14,040 bases of DNA from Victivallales bacterium (lineage in GTDB: Bacteria; Verrucomicrobiota; Lentisphaeria; Oligosphaerales; Oligosphaeraceae). A program made the translations under genes and the position numbers. Shown one piece after another: positions 1-7,435 of the stretch. The notes below the pieces were generated by a model. It had not been told where the DNA came from. It worked only from the letters and a program-made list of their open reading frames with translations, and searched no databases. How positions within the stretch are numbered: position 1 is the first letter of the stretch; every line of letters begins with the position of its first letter. The stretch covers positions 1 to 14,040 of the forward strand of contig JAGCSE010000165.1 in assembly GCA_017964325.1 (NCBI GenBank), read 5' to 3'.

Positions 1-136
1 ACATGAGCCATCTGTATAATGCAACGACAAAAAAGACGACATCATCCAGTCAAAATACACAAGGTATGGTCGATGATTGCGCTTTCATGCAAACGGTCGC
101 ACAGAGTACGCCCTTCCCTCTCCATCGCACTAACCA
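1..136. other. Flanking sequence with no supportable gene
   Basis: This stretch lies downstream of the adenine deaminase stop codon and reaches the left window edge. I see no convincing gene, hairpin terminator or RNA here. A plus-strand frame stays open from the ATG at 3 to a TAG at 138-140 (45 codons), but its composition (Ser/Thr/Gln-rich, no recognisable motif) and its overlap with the end of ade make it more likely chance than the tail of a gene. Confidence 0.4.
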
Positions 137-1789
137 CTAGCCACTTATAATCTTGAACTGCTGCACATCAACTAGACCGCAGTCCGTCAATTTCAAGAAC
201 GGAATGACAGGCAGCGGCAAAAATGCAAGCGTCATGAACGGCTCATGCAAATGTGTTCCCGTCAATTTCACTGCCTGGCGAATCGCCTCAACCTGCGCCT
301 CCACAATATCAAACGATTGATTCGACATCAGCCCCGCAACCGGTAGATGGAGCAATCCCGCAACTTTTCCGTCAATCGCGACACAGAATCCGCCCTGTGA
401 TTCGCGCAGTGCGTTCACCGCCGTCGCCATATCTACGCCATTCGTCCCGACGACACACAAATTGTGGGAATCATGTCCCACGCTGGAGGCGATTGCTCCA
501 TGCTTCATGCCGAAACCATGGACGAATCCCCTCCCGATATTGCCGTTCTTTCCGTGACGTTCCAAAACCGCCATCGGCAGCACATCGGAGTCCTTTTCGG
601 GATCCATCCGCAAAAAATCCGTGATGATACTGCCGTCGAGAACGCCAATGACTGGGGTGTCCGCGCCATGGCTTTCAACAACGAAATCATCAGCCGTCAT
701 TTCACGGCAGTGGACCGTATGCAGGAAATCCACAGGTATGTCTTCTTCTATCAACCCATTGGGCATGAACAATTTGCCTCTAGTGAACGTGGCAGCGACT
801 TTACAGGTTTGGAAATCGTCCAACACGACAATATCCGCCCGCTTACCAGGCGCGATCAGACCGCGATCCGCCATGTCCAGACAATCTGCGGCGGACATGG
901 ACGCCACACGATATGCAACCAACGGTTCGACTCCTGCTGCAATCGCCTCCGCAATCATCGAGTCGATATGCCCATTCTCACGTATTTCCAGCGGGTTACG
1001 GTCATCCGTGCAAAACGCAAGAAACGGCGATTTCTCAAGTGTGAGAAGTGGCATCAGTTCTGTGAGATTCTTCGCTGCCGTCCCTTCTCGTATGAACACG
1101 TACATTCCACGGGAAATCTTCTCTTCCGCCTCCTGCAACGTACTGGTCTCGTGGCAGTTGCGGATTCCCGCATAAATATATGCGTTCAAAGCGTCTCCTG
1201 ACAACAGCGGACAATGCCCGTCAATATAATCGAAAATCCGCAACTTGGCCATCACCTCTTCGTCTTCGAAGAGGACGCCTGGCACGTTCATAAACTCCGC
1301 CAAAGCCGCTTTCGGATATTTTTCATGCCATTTTTTCAAAATATCCGCCGAAATCACAGCACCTGCCGTCTCAAGCGTTGTTGCAGGTACGCAGGACGAT
1401 AGACGTACAATCATGTCCAAGTCCATCTTTTCAGCGGACTTGAAGAAGAAATCAAATGCGGCTTCGCCGACGACGTTAGCCAATTCATGCGGGTCGCATA
1501 CAACCGTCGTCACACCATGCGGCAGCACACATTGCTCGAACTGCCGCGGCGTAATCAACGACGACTCGATATGAACATGGGTGTCAATGAAGCCAGGCAC
1601 GACCGTCCGTCCTGCTGCATCATATTCTGATTCAGCAGGATAGCCATGCCCGACACCCGCGATGACACCGTTCACGACAGCGATGTCCGCCAACTCAAAG
1701 CGACCTGTCGTCAAATGAAAGATATTGGCGTTTTTGATGACCAGATCAGCCTTTTGGCGCTTTTGCGCGACCGCGATTCCCGTTTTCAT
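137..1789 (-). CDS. ade: Adenine deaminase
   Basis: This enzyme converts adenine to hypoxanthine and ammonia in the cytoplasm, in purine salvage. It belongs to the amidohydrolase superfamily. All family signatures are visible in the 550-residue product: the metal-binding THVHIESS (His71, His73), EFMNVPGV (Glu165), DGH (His192), CHE (His213), REGTAAKNL (234-242) and CTDDR (Asp262/Asp263). The C-terminal Ade domain has the MKHGAIASSVGHDSHN motif. Length is slightly below the usual 570-590 residues, mainly at the termini. The ATG at 1789 is preceded by GGAAG at good spacing. The permease stop lies only 12 nt upstream, so the two are almost certainly cotranscribed: the permease brings in the purine and this enzyme channels adenine to hypoxanthine. 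No broken motif is seen, and the identification is secure. Confidence 0.97.
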   Translation of the reverse strand: MKTGIAVAQKRQKADLVIKNANIFHLTTGRFELADIAVVNGVIAGVGHGYPAESEYDAAGRTVVPGFIDTHVHIESSLITPRQFEQCVLPHGVTTVVCDPHELANVVGEAAFDFFFKSAEKMDLDMIVRLSSCVPATTLETAGAVISADILKKWHEKYPKAALAEFMNVPGVLFEDEEVMAKLRIFDYIDGHCPLLSGDALNAYIYAGIRNCHETSTLQEAEEKISRGMYVFIREGTAAKNLTELMPLLTLEKSPFLAFCTDDRNPLEIRENGHIDSMIAEAIAAGVEPLVAYRVASMSAADCLDMADRGLIAPGKRADIVVLDDFQTCKVAATFTRGKLFMPNGLIEEDIPVDFLHTVHCREMTADDFVVESHGADTPVIGVLDGSIITDFLRMDPEKDSDVLPMAVLERHGKNGNIGRGFVHGFGMKHGAIASSVGHDSHNLCVVGTNGVDMATAVNALRESQGGFCVAIDGKVAGLLHLPVAGLMSNQSFDIVEAQVEAIRQAVKLTGTHLHEPFMTLAFLPLPVIPFLKLTDCGLVDVQQFKIISG

Positions 1790-1801
1790 GATTCTTCCAA
1801 A

Positions 1802-3208
1802 TTACAACAAGGCATACTTGAGGATGAACAGAACCGTCAAAACATACATCAGCCAACTAACTTTCCGCCAGTTCCTGGAGCAAAGGTTCAGAATCGTCCA
1901 AGAGATGACCCCGAAGCTGATGCCTTCGCTGATACTGTAGGCGAACGGCATGGCAATGATTGTAATGTAAGCGGGAATTGCATCATACAAGTTATTAAAA
2001 TCAATGCGCACAATTGTCGTCATCATGTAGAAGCCGACGACGATCAGCGCGGGAGCCGTCGCAAATGCCGGAATAGCAAGGAACAACGGCGAGAACAGAA
2101 TCGCCAGGAGGAAAAGGATCGCGGCCGTCAACGCCGTCAGCCCCGTGCGACCGCCTTCGGCGACGCCCGTCGCAGATTCCACGAACGTCGTGGTCGTAGA
2201 TGTTCCGAAAATCGCGCCCACAGAGGTGGCGATGGAATCGGAAAGCAACGCGCCTTTGATTCTCGGCAGACGGCCATTTTCATCCAACATATTGGCCTTT
2301 GTCGCGACACCAATCAACGTGCCGAGCGTATCGAACAGATCGACAAACAAGAAGGCAAACATAACGGTGAAGAAATTCATGGAGCCGAGCAGGGAGTAGC
2401 CTGTAAGTGAGGAGCTCTTTTGCGTCCATGACGATGCCCTGAACAGTGCACCGCAGATGCTTTTGAAGCCTCTGAACGTTTCGGCAAACGTACTAAAAGA
2501 AAAGTTTGGATAAAGGGAGAAGCAGCCCATTTCTGGATCGACCTGATAGAGCTTCGTCGCCTGAGCGATCATGCCCAGAAGCCACGTGGCGAGGATGCCG
2601 ATCAAGATGCTGCCACGAATGTTGCGTTGCATGAGCGCAGCCGTGATAATCGTACCGAGCATGGCCAATATCGCGCATATACCATGTGTATGGATGGTGT
2701 TGATATTGAAGCCTTGGATGGTGATGAGCGTAGCGGGGCTATCGACAATGATATGCGCATTCTGCAAGGCGATGAAAGCGATGAACAGACCGATGCCTAC
2801 GCCCACCGCACTCTTCAATGCCAGCGGAATCGCATTGAAAATCGCCTCGCGGACGTTGAGCAATGAAAGCAACAGGAAAAGCGCACCTTCCACATAGACC
2901 GCCGCCAGCGCGAACTGCCAAGAGTAACCCATTGTCAGACAAACCGTATAGGTGAAATACGCGTTCAGCCCCATGCCAGGTGCCAATACGAACGGATAAT
3001 TCGCCATGAATGCCATCAGAATCGTGCCAACAAACGATGCCAAAGCCGTTGCAATCAGAACACCGCCGCGATCCATGCCGGAGGCTGACAGAATGTTGGG
3101 ATTCACAGCCAAAATGTACGCCATCGCAAGAAAAGTCGTCACGCCGGCCAGAATCTCGGTCTTGACATTCGTGTTGTTTTCTTTCAGATGAAACAATTTC
3201 TCAAACAT
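1802..3208 (-). CDS. NCS2/AzgA-type purine permease (adenine/hypoxanthine/guanine)
   Basis: This is an inner-membrane purine:proton symporter of the AzgA-like NCS2 family (relatives PbuG, PurP, AdeQ). The 468-residue product is hydrophobic throughout, with about 12-14 membrane segments. Family motifs are APGMGLNAYFTYTV (about 76-89), GLFIAFIALQNAHIIV (140-155), FVDLFDTLGTLIG (288-300) and GTSTTTTFVESATGVAEGG (from 335). I start it at the ATG at 3208 (MFEKLF), not at the in-frame TTG 12 nt upstream, because that TTGGAG is the Shine-Dalgarno sequence at ideal spacing. Residues about 246-270 form a polar, basic loop that I do not recognise from relatives. Adenine deaminase follows 12 nt downstream, which argues for adenine and/or hypoxanthine as substrate. 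The exact base transported cannot be read from sequence. Confidence 0.94.
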   Translation of the reverse strand: MFEKLFHLKENNTNVKTEILAGVTTFLAMAYILAVNPNILSASGMDRGGVLIATALASFVGTILMAFMANYPFVLAPGMGLNAYFTYTVCLTMGYSWQFALAAVYVEGALFLLLSLLNVREAIFNAIPLALKSAVGVGIGLFIAFIALQNAHIIVDSPATLITIQGFNINTIHTHGICAILAMLGTIITAALMQRNIRGSILIGILATWLLGMIAQATKLYQVDPEMGCFSLYPNFSFSTFAETFRGFKSICGALFRASSWTQKSSSLTGYSLLGSMNFFTVMFAFLFVDLFDTLGTLIGVATKANMLDENGRLPRIKGALLSDSIATSVGAIFGTSTTTTFVESATGVAEGGRTGLTALTAAILFLLAILFSPLFLAIPAFATAPALIVVGFYMMTTIVRIDFNNLYDAIPAYITIIAMPFAYSISEGISFGVISWTILNLCSRNWRKVSWLMYVLTVLFILKYALL

Positions 3209-3214
3209 GACAAA

Positions 3215-3220
3215 CTCCAA
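3215..3220 (-). promoter_or_regulatory. Shine-Dalgarno site that fixes the permease start
   Basis: On the minus strand TTGGAG lies 6 nt before the ATG at 3208. Its TTG is in frame and could be called as an alternative start, giving four extra residues (MEFV). The GGAG core is better explained as the ribosome binding site for the ATG. Confidence 0.75.
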
Positions 3221-3230
3221 TTAAATAAAT

Positions 3231-3258
3231 CCAATAAAATGAAATTAACGTTTTTCAA
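3231..3258 (-). promoter_or_regulatory. Candidate promoter of the permease-ade unit
   Basis: On the minus strand TTGAAA (3258-3253) and TATTGG (3236-3231) are 16 nt apart, in the AT-rich 109-nt gap between the GH127 gene and the permease. The implied RNA start would leave a very short leader, just long enough for the Shine-Dalgarno. The -10 match is weak. I see no purine-riboswitch core and no terminator after the GH127 gene, so read-through from that gene is also possible. Confidence 0.3.
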
Positions 3259-3317
3259 TATACACGTTCTTCCCATTTTTTCGAGATAAGAATAGACGTG
3301 AAAAAGAGAGAGGAGAA

Positions 3318-5174
3318 TCAATCCAGCTTCAGGATTGGGACCTCCGTCATCCGCAGCGTCGTTGAACCAAACGGAATCAGCGTCTTCTGCTCGACAGGAC
3401 CTTCCGCCGCCAGCGACATCGGTTGCGGAGCCGCAATCGCGAGGCTTTTTTCATGGATGCCCCACGGAATCCGCACCATGGACACGTTCAGCGTAACGGG
3501 CGGCTTGTCTTCAGCGAACGGCATATCAGGCAGCGGATGTTCTTCAACCGCAACATCTTTTCCCGCAAACGCATAATTCCACGGCGCAGTCGCGAAATAT
3601 TCATAGTCGCAATATGGGAATTTCCGTTCCACACCGTTCCGTTCGTATTCATGCTTGACAGAACGCGACGGTATCGGCAGCGAGAACAGCAACGGACCAC
3701 GCCACAGGACGGACATACCATGCGGACGTTCTGCAAATGTCGGTTTGAACGTCAATTTCACCTTCACGGCTGTCGTCCCGCTCCATGTTTTGGAAATCAC
3801 ATGGAAAGCGCCAGTCTTCACGGGCAATCCGTCGATTTCAGCCGCTGCCGCAAAGCCTGGAATCCTTATCTTCAAGTCAAAAGACACTGGTTTCGAAACG
3901 GTTATCGTATATGTCGCATCATCGCGGAACGGATAGTCTGTCTCAACGTCGCAGACGATCTGTGCGCCGTCAATTTCCGTTTTCAGCGTGCAAGGAAGCA
4001 TTATTGTGGAAATAATGGAATGGTCACCGAGCAGTAAAGCGGAGGCGGCCAACTTCGGCCAACCCTGTCCGTGGTTTGCCGTGCAACAGCCGTAGTTCGG
4101 CTCCAGACCGAATAAATGGGCCTCCGAGCCATTCGTGCTCCAGATGGGAGTCGGTTCATTCTGGCAACCGATCTGGTTCGTGCTGTGGTCATACTGATGC
4201 GTCCACATATCCGCTGAGCAGGCGGCGGGAAGCGCGTTGAAGGCCAGCTTCTCCAAACGGTCGCCCCAAATCGGATTACCTGTTGCCGCAAGCAGAAGTT
4301 CCTCTGAATACATGGCTTCGACAACCGCGCACAGCTCCGTGCCCTGCGACGGGCTGTCGCCCGCCACGCATTCGTCGCCCGTGAACATACCTGTCGCCAT
4401 ACTATGGTATTTCATGAGTTCGCCCAACAGCTTTTCCGCAAACGCCTCGCCGTCCGTATCCGATTCCGGATGCAGCTTTTGGTAAAACAGTTCTGAATGA
4501 ATCGCCATGCCGAGATTAACGACATGCTCCTCGAACGTCCATTTCGTCGCTTTTCCTTTGAATGGCCAGTCCGCTGCCAATTTGGGATAGTCAAAGCTCT
4601 GCTGCCGAATGAGTTCTGCCAATCCGAGAAGCCATGTTTCGCCTGTCGTCTCATACAGCCATGCAAGAGCTCCCAGCCCTTCATACCAGCGGAATTTGCC
4701 CCAGTTTTTCAATGGATTCACCGCCAGATGCCCTTCCAACTGCTTGAATGCTTTCAAGAGCGCAGGAGCGACCCGTTCATCGCCGGTCCGACGATACCAC
4801 ACATGGAGCACTTTCGCCAATAGAAACAGCGACCACATATCGTATTCCGCCCGTTTCTCCACAGTGCACGGGCAAATCCATCCGTCTTCGCACTGATTTG
4901 CGAAAATAGCGTCAACATAACGCTTTGCTCGCGCCTTCAAACCGTCATCCTCCAACAGCCACGCCAAGTCAATGAATCCGTCCAGCCAATAGGGCACGCG
5001 CTCCCATCCCTCTGCTTTGCCGCCGATCCACGCGGAATCCTTCACATCAGGCCAGAATTTATCCAGGCTACCCGCCTGTCCGTCAGCCTGAAGCTGCAAC
5101 TGCCGCCGCAACCATCCACGTGGAACCAATTTTCCACCATCCACAAAACTGCCGAATGATTTTCTCAAATCCAT
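3318..5174 (-). CDS. GH127/DUF1680 family glycoside hydrolase (beta-L-arabinofuranosidase-like)
   Basis: The 618-residue product belongs to the DUF1680/GH127 group, whose founder HypBA1 releases beta-linked L-arabinofuranose using a Zn-bound cysteine nucleophile. The expected residues are visible: a Glu-x-Cys pair (Glu280, Cys282, in TELCAVVE) and a Cys-Cys pair (Cys363, Cys364, in NYGCCTANHGQGWPKL), matching HypBA1 Glu338/Cys340 and Cys417/Cys418. Glu268 is a candidate acid/base. The N-terminal two thirds look like an alpha/alpha barrel, followed by beta-sandwich sequence from about 395. There is no signal peptide, so it should act in the cytoplasm on imported oligosaccharides. The ATG is preceded by AAGAGG with 7 nt spacing. 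It lies upstream of the purine genes on the same strand across a 109-nt gap, and no functional link to them is evident. Members with other specificities (GH146-like) exist, so the substrate is uncertain. Confidence 0.88.
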   Translation of the reverse strand: MDLRKSFGSFVDGGKLVPRGWLRRQLQLQADGQAGSLDKFWPDVKDSAWIGGKAEGWERVPYWLDGFIDLAWLLEDDGLKARAKRYVDAIFANQCEDGWICPCTVEKRAEYDMWSLFLLAKVLHVWYRRTGDERVAPALLKAFKQLEGHLAVNPLKNWGKFRWYEGLGALAWLYETTGETWLLGLAELIRQQSFDYPKLAADWPFKGKATKWTFEEHVVNLGMAIHSELFYQKLHPESDTDGEAFAEKLLGELMKYHSMATGMFTGDECVAGDSPSQGTELCAVVEAMYSEELLLAATGNPIWGDRLEKLAFNALPAACSADMWTHQYDHSTNQIGCQNEPTPIWSTNGSEAHLFGLEPNYGCCTANHGQGWPKLAASALLLGDHSIISTIMLPCTLKTEIDGAQIVCDVETDYPFRDDATYTITVSKPVSFDLKIRIPGFAAAAEIDGLPVKTGAFHVISKTWSGTTAVKVKLTFKPTFAERPHGMSVLWRGPLLFSLPIPSRSVKHEYERNGVERKFPYCDYEYFATAPWNYAFAGKDVAVEEHPLPDMPFAEDKPPVTLNVSMVRIPWGIHEKSLAIAAPQPMSLAAEGPVEQKTLIPFGSTTLRMTEVPILKLD

Positions 5175-5192
5175 GTTGATGCCTCTTGGAGA

Positions 5193-5215
5193 TTTTTTAG
5201 AAAAAAAACTTTTTT
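5193..5215 (-). repeat. Alternating A/T homopolymer tracts in the GH127 leader
   Basis: On the minus strand the GH127 leader carries six A, one G, eight T, CT, then six A, just upstream of the AAGAGG ribosome binding site. The tracts can pair with one another in two alternative ways and are candidates for slippage or DNA bending. Any role is speculative. Confidence 0.4.
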
Positions 5216-5220
5216 ACCAT

Positions 5221-5253
5221 ATAATATAGATTGCGAATTGAAAAATAAGACAA
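5221..5253 (-). promoter_or_regulatory. Candidate promoter of the GH127 gene
   Basis: On the minus strand TTGTCT (5253-5248) and TATATT (5228-5223), or the overlapping TATTAT, lie 19-21 nt apart in the 136-nt divergent gap. The -10 element is good, but the spacing is longer than ideal. The homopolymer leader and ribosome binding site follow. Confidence 0.33.
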
Positions 5254-5265
5254 AAAGACTATTTT
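5238..5265 (+). promoter_or_regulatory. Candidate promoter of the thioredoxin-fold/galM/FTR unit
   Basis: TTGAAA (5238-5243) and TATTTT (5260-5265) are 16 nt apart. The implied leader of about 40 nt ends with TGGGAG, 7 nt before the ATG at 5311. It overlaps the divergent GH127 promoter candidate, so the two may be coregulated or interfere. The call was made by eye. Confidence 0.35.
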
Positions 5266-5310
5266 TTCAATCACGACAGTCGTTTTCACTAATAAAATGG
5301 GAGTATAAAC

Positions 5311-5931
5311 ATGAAAAAAATCCGAATACTGATCCTCGCCGCCTTTTTCGGAACCATCATCACGGCTTTCGCACAGCCCAAACCAGCCCAACCAGTCAAA
5401 CGGGTGACTCCAAACACTTCGCATGGACATGGAGAAGTCAAGCCAAAGGACAAGGCTCCCGCGCAGCCTCCTGCCGCCCCCCTGCCGCCAGACGGCCAGT
5501 TGCCGCCCAAGCAGGGCAAATGGAAAGCCGCCCCCATTTCTGGCTGGTACATCCATTATGACGAAGCCGTCCGAGCCGCCAAGAAAGCCAACAAGAAAAT
5601 CTTTGTCTTAAACGCTGGCTCGGACTGGGATCCCGCCTCCGTCAGCCTCCGTAAATCCGTTCTGGATACTCGTGATTTCCAGCAGATCGCCAAACGTTCC
5701 CTCATCCTGCTCTATCTGGACAACCCGCAGAAATTCCCTCTGCCTGATGAACAAACCCGCCACCATGATATCATCCGCGGAAGATTCCAATTGGCAGGCA
5801 AGAAAACTCCCTCCGCCGTCATCATCGAACCAAACGGAAAAATCATCTGCGAAATCAACGGCGTCCTGCCCAAAAACGAATATCTGGACAAAATCCGCGC
5901 CGCCGTCGCCGGAAGCTTGGGGCACAAATAA
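5311..5931 (+). CDS. Exported thioredoxin-fold protein lacking the CxxC active site
   Basis: The 206-residue product starts with a clear signal peptide (positive MKKIR, hydrophobic core, cleavage likely after AFA at 21). A Pro-rich linker (about 22-67) follows, then a thioredoxin-like domain (about 78-200) of the type found in many exported 'thioredoxin family' proteins. The sequence keeps the usual core (FVLNAGSDW, then LILLYLD, then the cis-Pro loop TPSAVI at about 166-171, then a GKII strand). The position where relatives carry a cysteine motif reads DWDPASVS, with no cysteine. The only cysteine is Cys180. It is therefore unlikely to be a dithiol oxidoreductase; a structural, binding or chaperone-like role is possible. 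TGGGAG precedes the ATG. galM follows 46 nt downstream on the same strand. Confidence 0.75.
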   Translation: MKKIRILILAAFFGTIITAFAQPKPAQPVKRVTPNTSHGHGEVKPKDKAPAQPPAAPLPPDGQLPPKQGKWKAAPISGWYIHYDEAVRAAKKANKKIFVLNAGSDWDPASVSLRKSVLDTRDFQQIAKRSLILLYLDNPQKFPLPDEQTRHHDIIRGRFQLAGKKTPSAVIIEPNGKIICEINGVLPKNEYLDKIRAAVAGSLGHK

Positions 5932-5977
5932 TAAATCCATCACAATAACCATAAAATCAAAACAACTTATAAAAACC

Positions 5978-7015
5978 ATGAAAAAAGAACCATTCTTCGT
6001 GTCTTCCAAAGGCGAAAACGTCAGCCTCTACACATTGACAAACAAAAACGGCGTCCAAGTCAAAATCACAGATATGGGCGGCGCCATTGTAAATCTCCTC
6101 GTGCCTGATAAAAACGGCAACATGACCGACATTGTGCTCGGGCACCATGACCCGAAGGAATACGAGCCTAACGGACCATTTTTCGGAGCACTTATCGGCC
6201 GTGTCGCCAACCGCATCACAGGCGGATCGTTCACGCTCGACGGTAAAAAATACCAGCTCATTTTGAACGAACCCGACAAAGGCAACACACTTCATGGCGG
6301 TGACAGCTACGGACGGCGTATGTGGAAAGCGACTCCCGTCGGTGATTCCACGCTCACTCTTTCCATCGTCTCTCCCGACGGCGATGCAGGTTTTCCTGGA
6401 AAGCTCGAAGCAGTCGCCACTTACACATTGACAGACGACAACACGCTCAAGATTGACTACCGCGCCACAACGGACAAGACGACCGTCGTCAATCTCACGA
6501 ACCACGCTTATTTCAACCTCAACGGCGAAGCCGCCAACGAATGCCTCGACCACGAAATCTGGTCCACGGCATACGGCCACACGGAAGTCGATTCCAATCT
6601 CGCCGCGACCGGCAAGACACTTCCCGTCGCGAACTCCCCTTTCGACCTCACGAAAGGCCGTACGTTCAAATCCATCTACGAAGATCCTGCGCTACCTATC
6701 GCGTTCGACGACAATTTTGTCATCGCCGAAAAGGCTGGCAAGATGCAACAGGAGGTCTTCAAGGCGGTTTCCCACCGCACGGGAATCACGCTGACGGTCG
6801 ATACGGACCAGCCAGGCGTCCAGTTCTACATGGGTTACTGGCTGAATGGCGAAATCGGCAAGAACGGAACACCTTATAAACGTTTCGGCGCGTTCTGTCT
6901 CGAAACGCAACTGTGGCCCGACTCCCCCAACCAGCCGTCCTTCCCGTCGCCGCGTCTGGAGCCTGGTCAGGTCTATGAACATCATACCGTCTATCATTTC
7001 GGAGTGGAGAAATAA
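5978..7015 (+). CDS. galM: Aldose 1-epimerase (galactose mutarotase)
   Basis: This enzyme interconverts the alpha and beta anomers of aldohexoses such as galactose and glucose, feeding the Leloir pathway; there is no signal peptide, so it is cytoplasmic. The 345-residue length is typical. Catalytic and binding residues are in place: GRVANRI (74-80), His106 in TLHGG, catalytic His176 in NLTNHAYFN, substrate-binding Asp244 in AFDDN, and the catalytic base Glu309 in FCLETQ. These match E. coli His104/His175/Glu309. The frame is open far upstream, across the preceding gene in another frame, but homology begins at the ATG at 5978, so I start there. No Shine-Dalgarno is visible: the leader is A-rich (TTATAAAAACC before the ATG). 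Its stop overlaps the start of the next gene by one base, so those two are translationally coupled. Confidence 0.94.
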   Translation: MKKEPFFVSSKGENVSLYTLTNKNGVQVKITDMGGAIVNLLVPDKNGNMTDIVLGHHDPKEYEPNGPFFGALIGRVANRITGGSFTLDGKKYQLILNEPDKGNTLHGGDSYGRRMWKATPVGDSTLTLSIVSPDGDAGFPGKLEAVATYTLTDDNTLKIDYRATTDKTTVVNLTNHAYFNLNGEAANECLDHEIWSTAYGHTEVDSNLAATGKTLPVANSPFDLTKGRTFKSIYEDPALPIAFDDNFVIAEKAGKMQQEVFKAVSHRTGITLTVDTDQPGVQFYMGYWLNGEIGKNGTPYKRFGAFCLETQLWPDSPNQPSFPSPRLEPGQVYEHHTVYHFGVEK

Positions 7016-7215
7016 TGGGAATCCGTTTGAACGAAGACAAGGAAATCGTCACCACCATACGCGAAGGCCTCAAGGCAAAAGGCGGCTACTGTCCATGCCG
7101 CCTTCAGCGTATTGAAGATTACAAGTGTATTTGCAAGGAGTTCCGCGAGCAGATGGCTGACCCGAACTTTGAAGGTTACTGCCACTGCCGCCTATATTAT
7201 AAATTTAAGGATTGA
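7015..7215 (+). CDS. Small Fe-S protein, ferredoxin:thioredoxin reductase catalytic-chain family
   Basis: The 66-residue product carries the FTR catalytic-chain cysteine pattern: CPC (Cys26, Cys28), CIC (Cys38, Cys40) and CHC (Cys56, Cys58), with spacings of 9 and 15 residues. In plant FTR these cysteines hold a [4Fe-4S] cluster next to a redox disulfide and reduce thioredoxin with ferredoxin electrons. Here the middle motif is CIC instead of CPC, and the spacing is that of short anaerobe homologues, not the plant CPC-X16-CPC-X8-CHC. No variable (alpha) subunit is encoded nearby. Its ATG shares a base with the galM stop (TAATG), and the end of galM supplies a GGAGTGGAG ribosome binding site. 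The upstream thioredoxin-fold protein lacks cysteines and is exported, so it is not an obvious partner. The electron donor and target are unknown. Confidence 0.85.
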   Translation: MGIRLNEDKEIVTTIREGLKAKGGYCPCRLQRIEDYKCICKEFREQMADPNFEGYCHCRLYYKFKD

Positions 7216-7247
7216 GGCAAGCTTCATCCATTTAACACAATCATACC

Positions 7248-7318
7248 ATATCCGCCACCATCCTAGTCTTTGATTTGAATATTACCTTGTCAGACTTGGA
7301 CATGGTGGCGGACGATAT
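7248..7318. repeat. Long imperfect inverted repeat in a convergent gap
   Basis: CCGCCACCAT (7252-7261) and ATGGTGGCGG (7302-7311) are perfect 10-base inverted arms. Pairing continues inward after a small bulge (CC/GG, then AGTCT 7265-7269 with AGACT 7292-7296) and outward through ATAT at 7248-7251 and 7315-7318 with a 3-nt bulge. It lies between the ends of two converging genes and has no T-run on either side, so it is not a canonical intrinsic terminator. It could be a bidirectional transcription barrier, a REP-like or MITE-like element, or an RNA stabilising hairpin. The remainder of the gap (7319-7408) shows nothing I recognise. Confidence 0.7.
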
Positions 7319-7408
7319 CCAAGCCTGAGGCAAATACAAACACAGCACCAAGACCGACGGCGACAAGGGACTCTCTGAAATATCTATCTGATCTGCGTTT
7401 TTTAAGAT

Positions 7409-7435
7409 TTTGATTTTTCGTGGTTTAAAATCAAA
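7409..7435. repeat. AT-rich hairpin overlapping the peptidase stop codon
   Basis: TTTGATTTT (7409-7417) and AAAATCAAA (7427-7435) form a perfect 9-bp stem with a 9-nt loop. The right arm contains the TGA stop (minus strand) of the P1 peptidase. It is AT-only apart from two G-C pairs' worth of sequence and has no following T-run for the peptidase transcript, so it is at best a weak terminator or 3'-end structure. Confidence 0.4.

Noticed and set aside
3..140. Plus-strand open frame of 45 codons at the left edge
   Set aside because: No motif, unconvincing composition, and it ends inside the ade stop region; cannot be distinguished from chance.
464..2410. Plus-strand open frames of 245 and 254 codons opposite ade and the permease
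   Set aside because: Their sequences are low-complexity Arg/His/Gln-rich shadows of well-identified minus-strand genes, with no family resemblance.
3247..3268. AACGT / ACGTT inverted repeat near the permease promoter candidate
   Set aside because: Only 5 bp per arm with a 12-nt spacer in an AT-rich gap; too short to claim as an operator.
3209..3317. Purine riboswitch upstream of the permease
   Set aside because: I looked for the three-way-junction core and the conserved loop sequences and found none. The gap is plain AT-rich sequence with a polypyrimidine stretch.
5672..5977. In-frame upstream extension of galM by 102 codons
   Set aside because: The extension overlaps the thioredoxin-fold gene in another frame and reads as Ser/Pro-rich noise. 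GalM homology starts right after the ATG at 5978.
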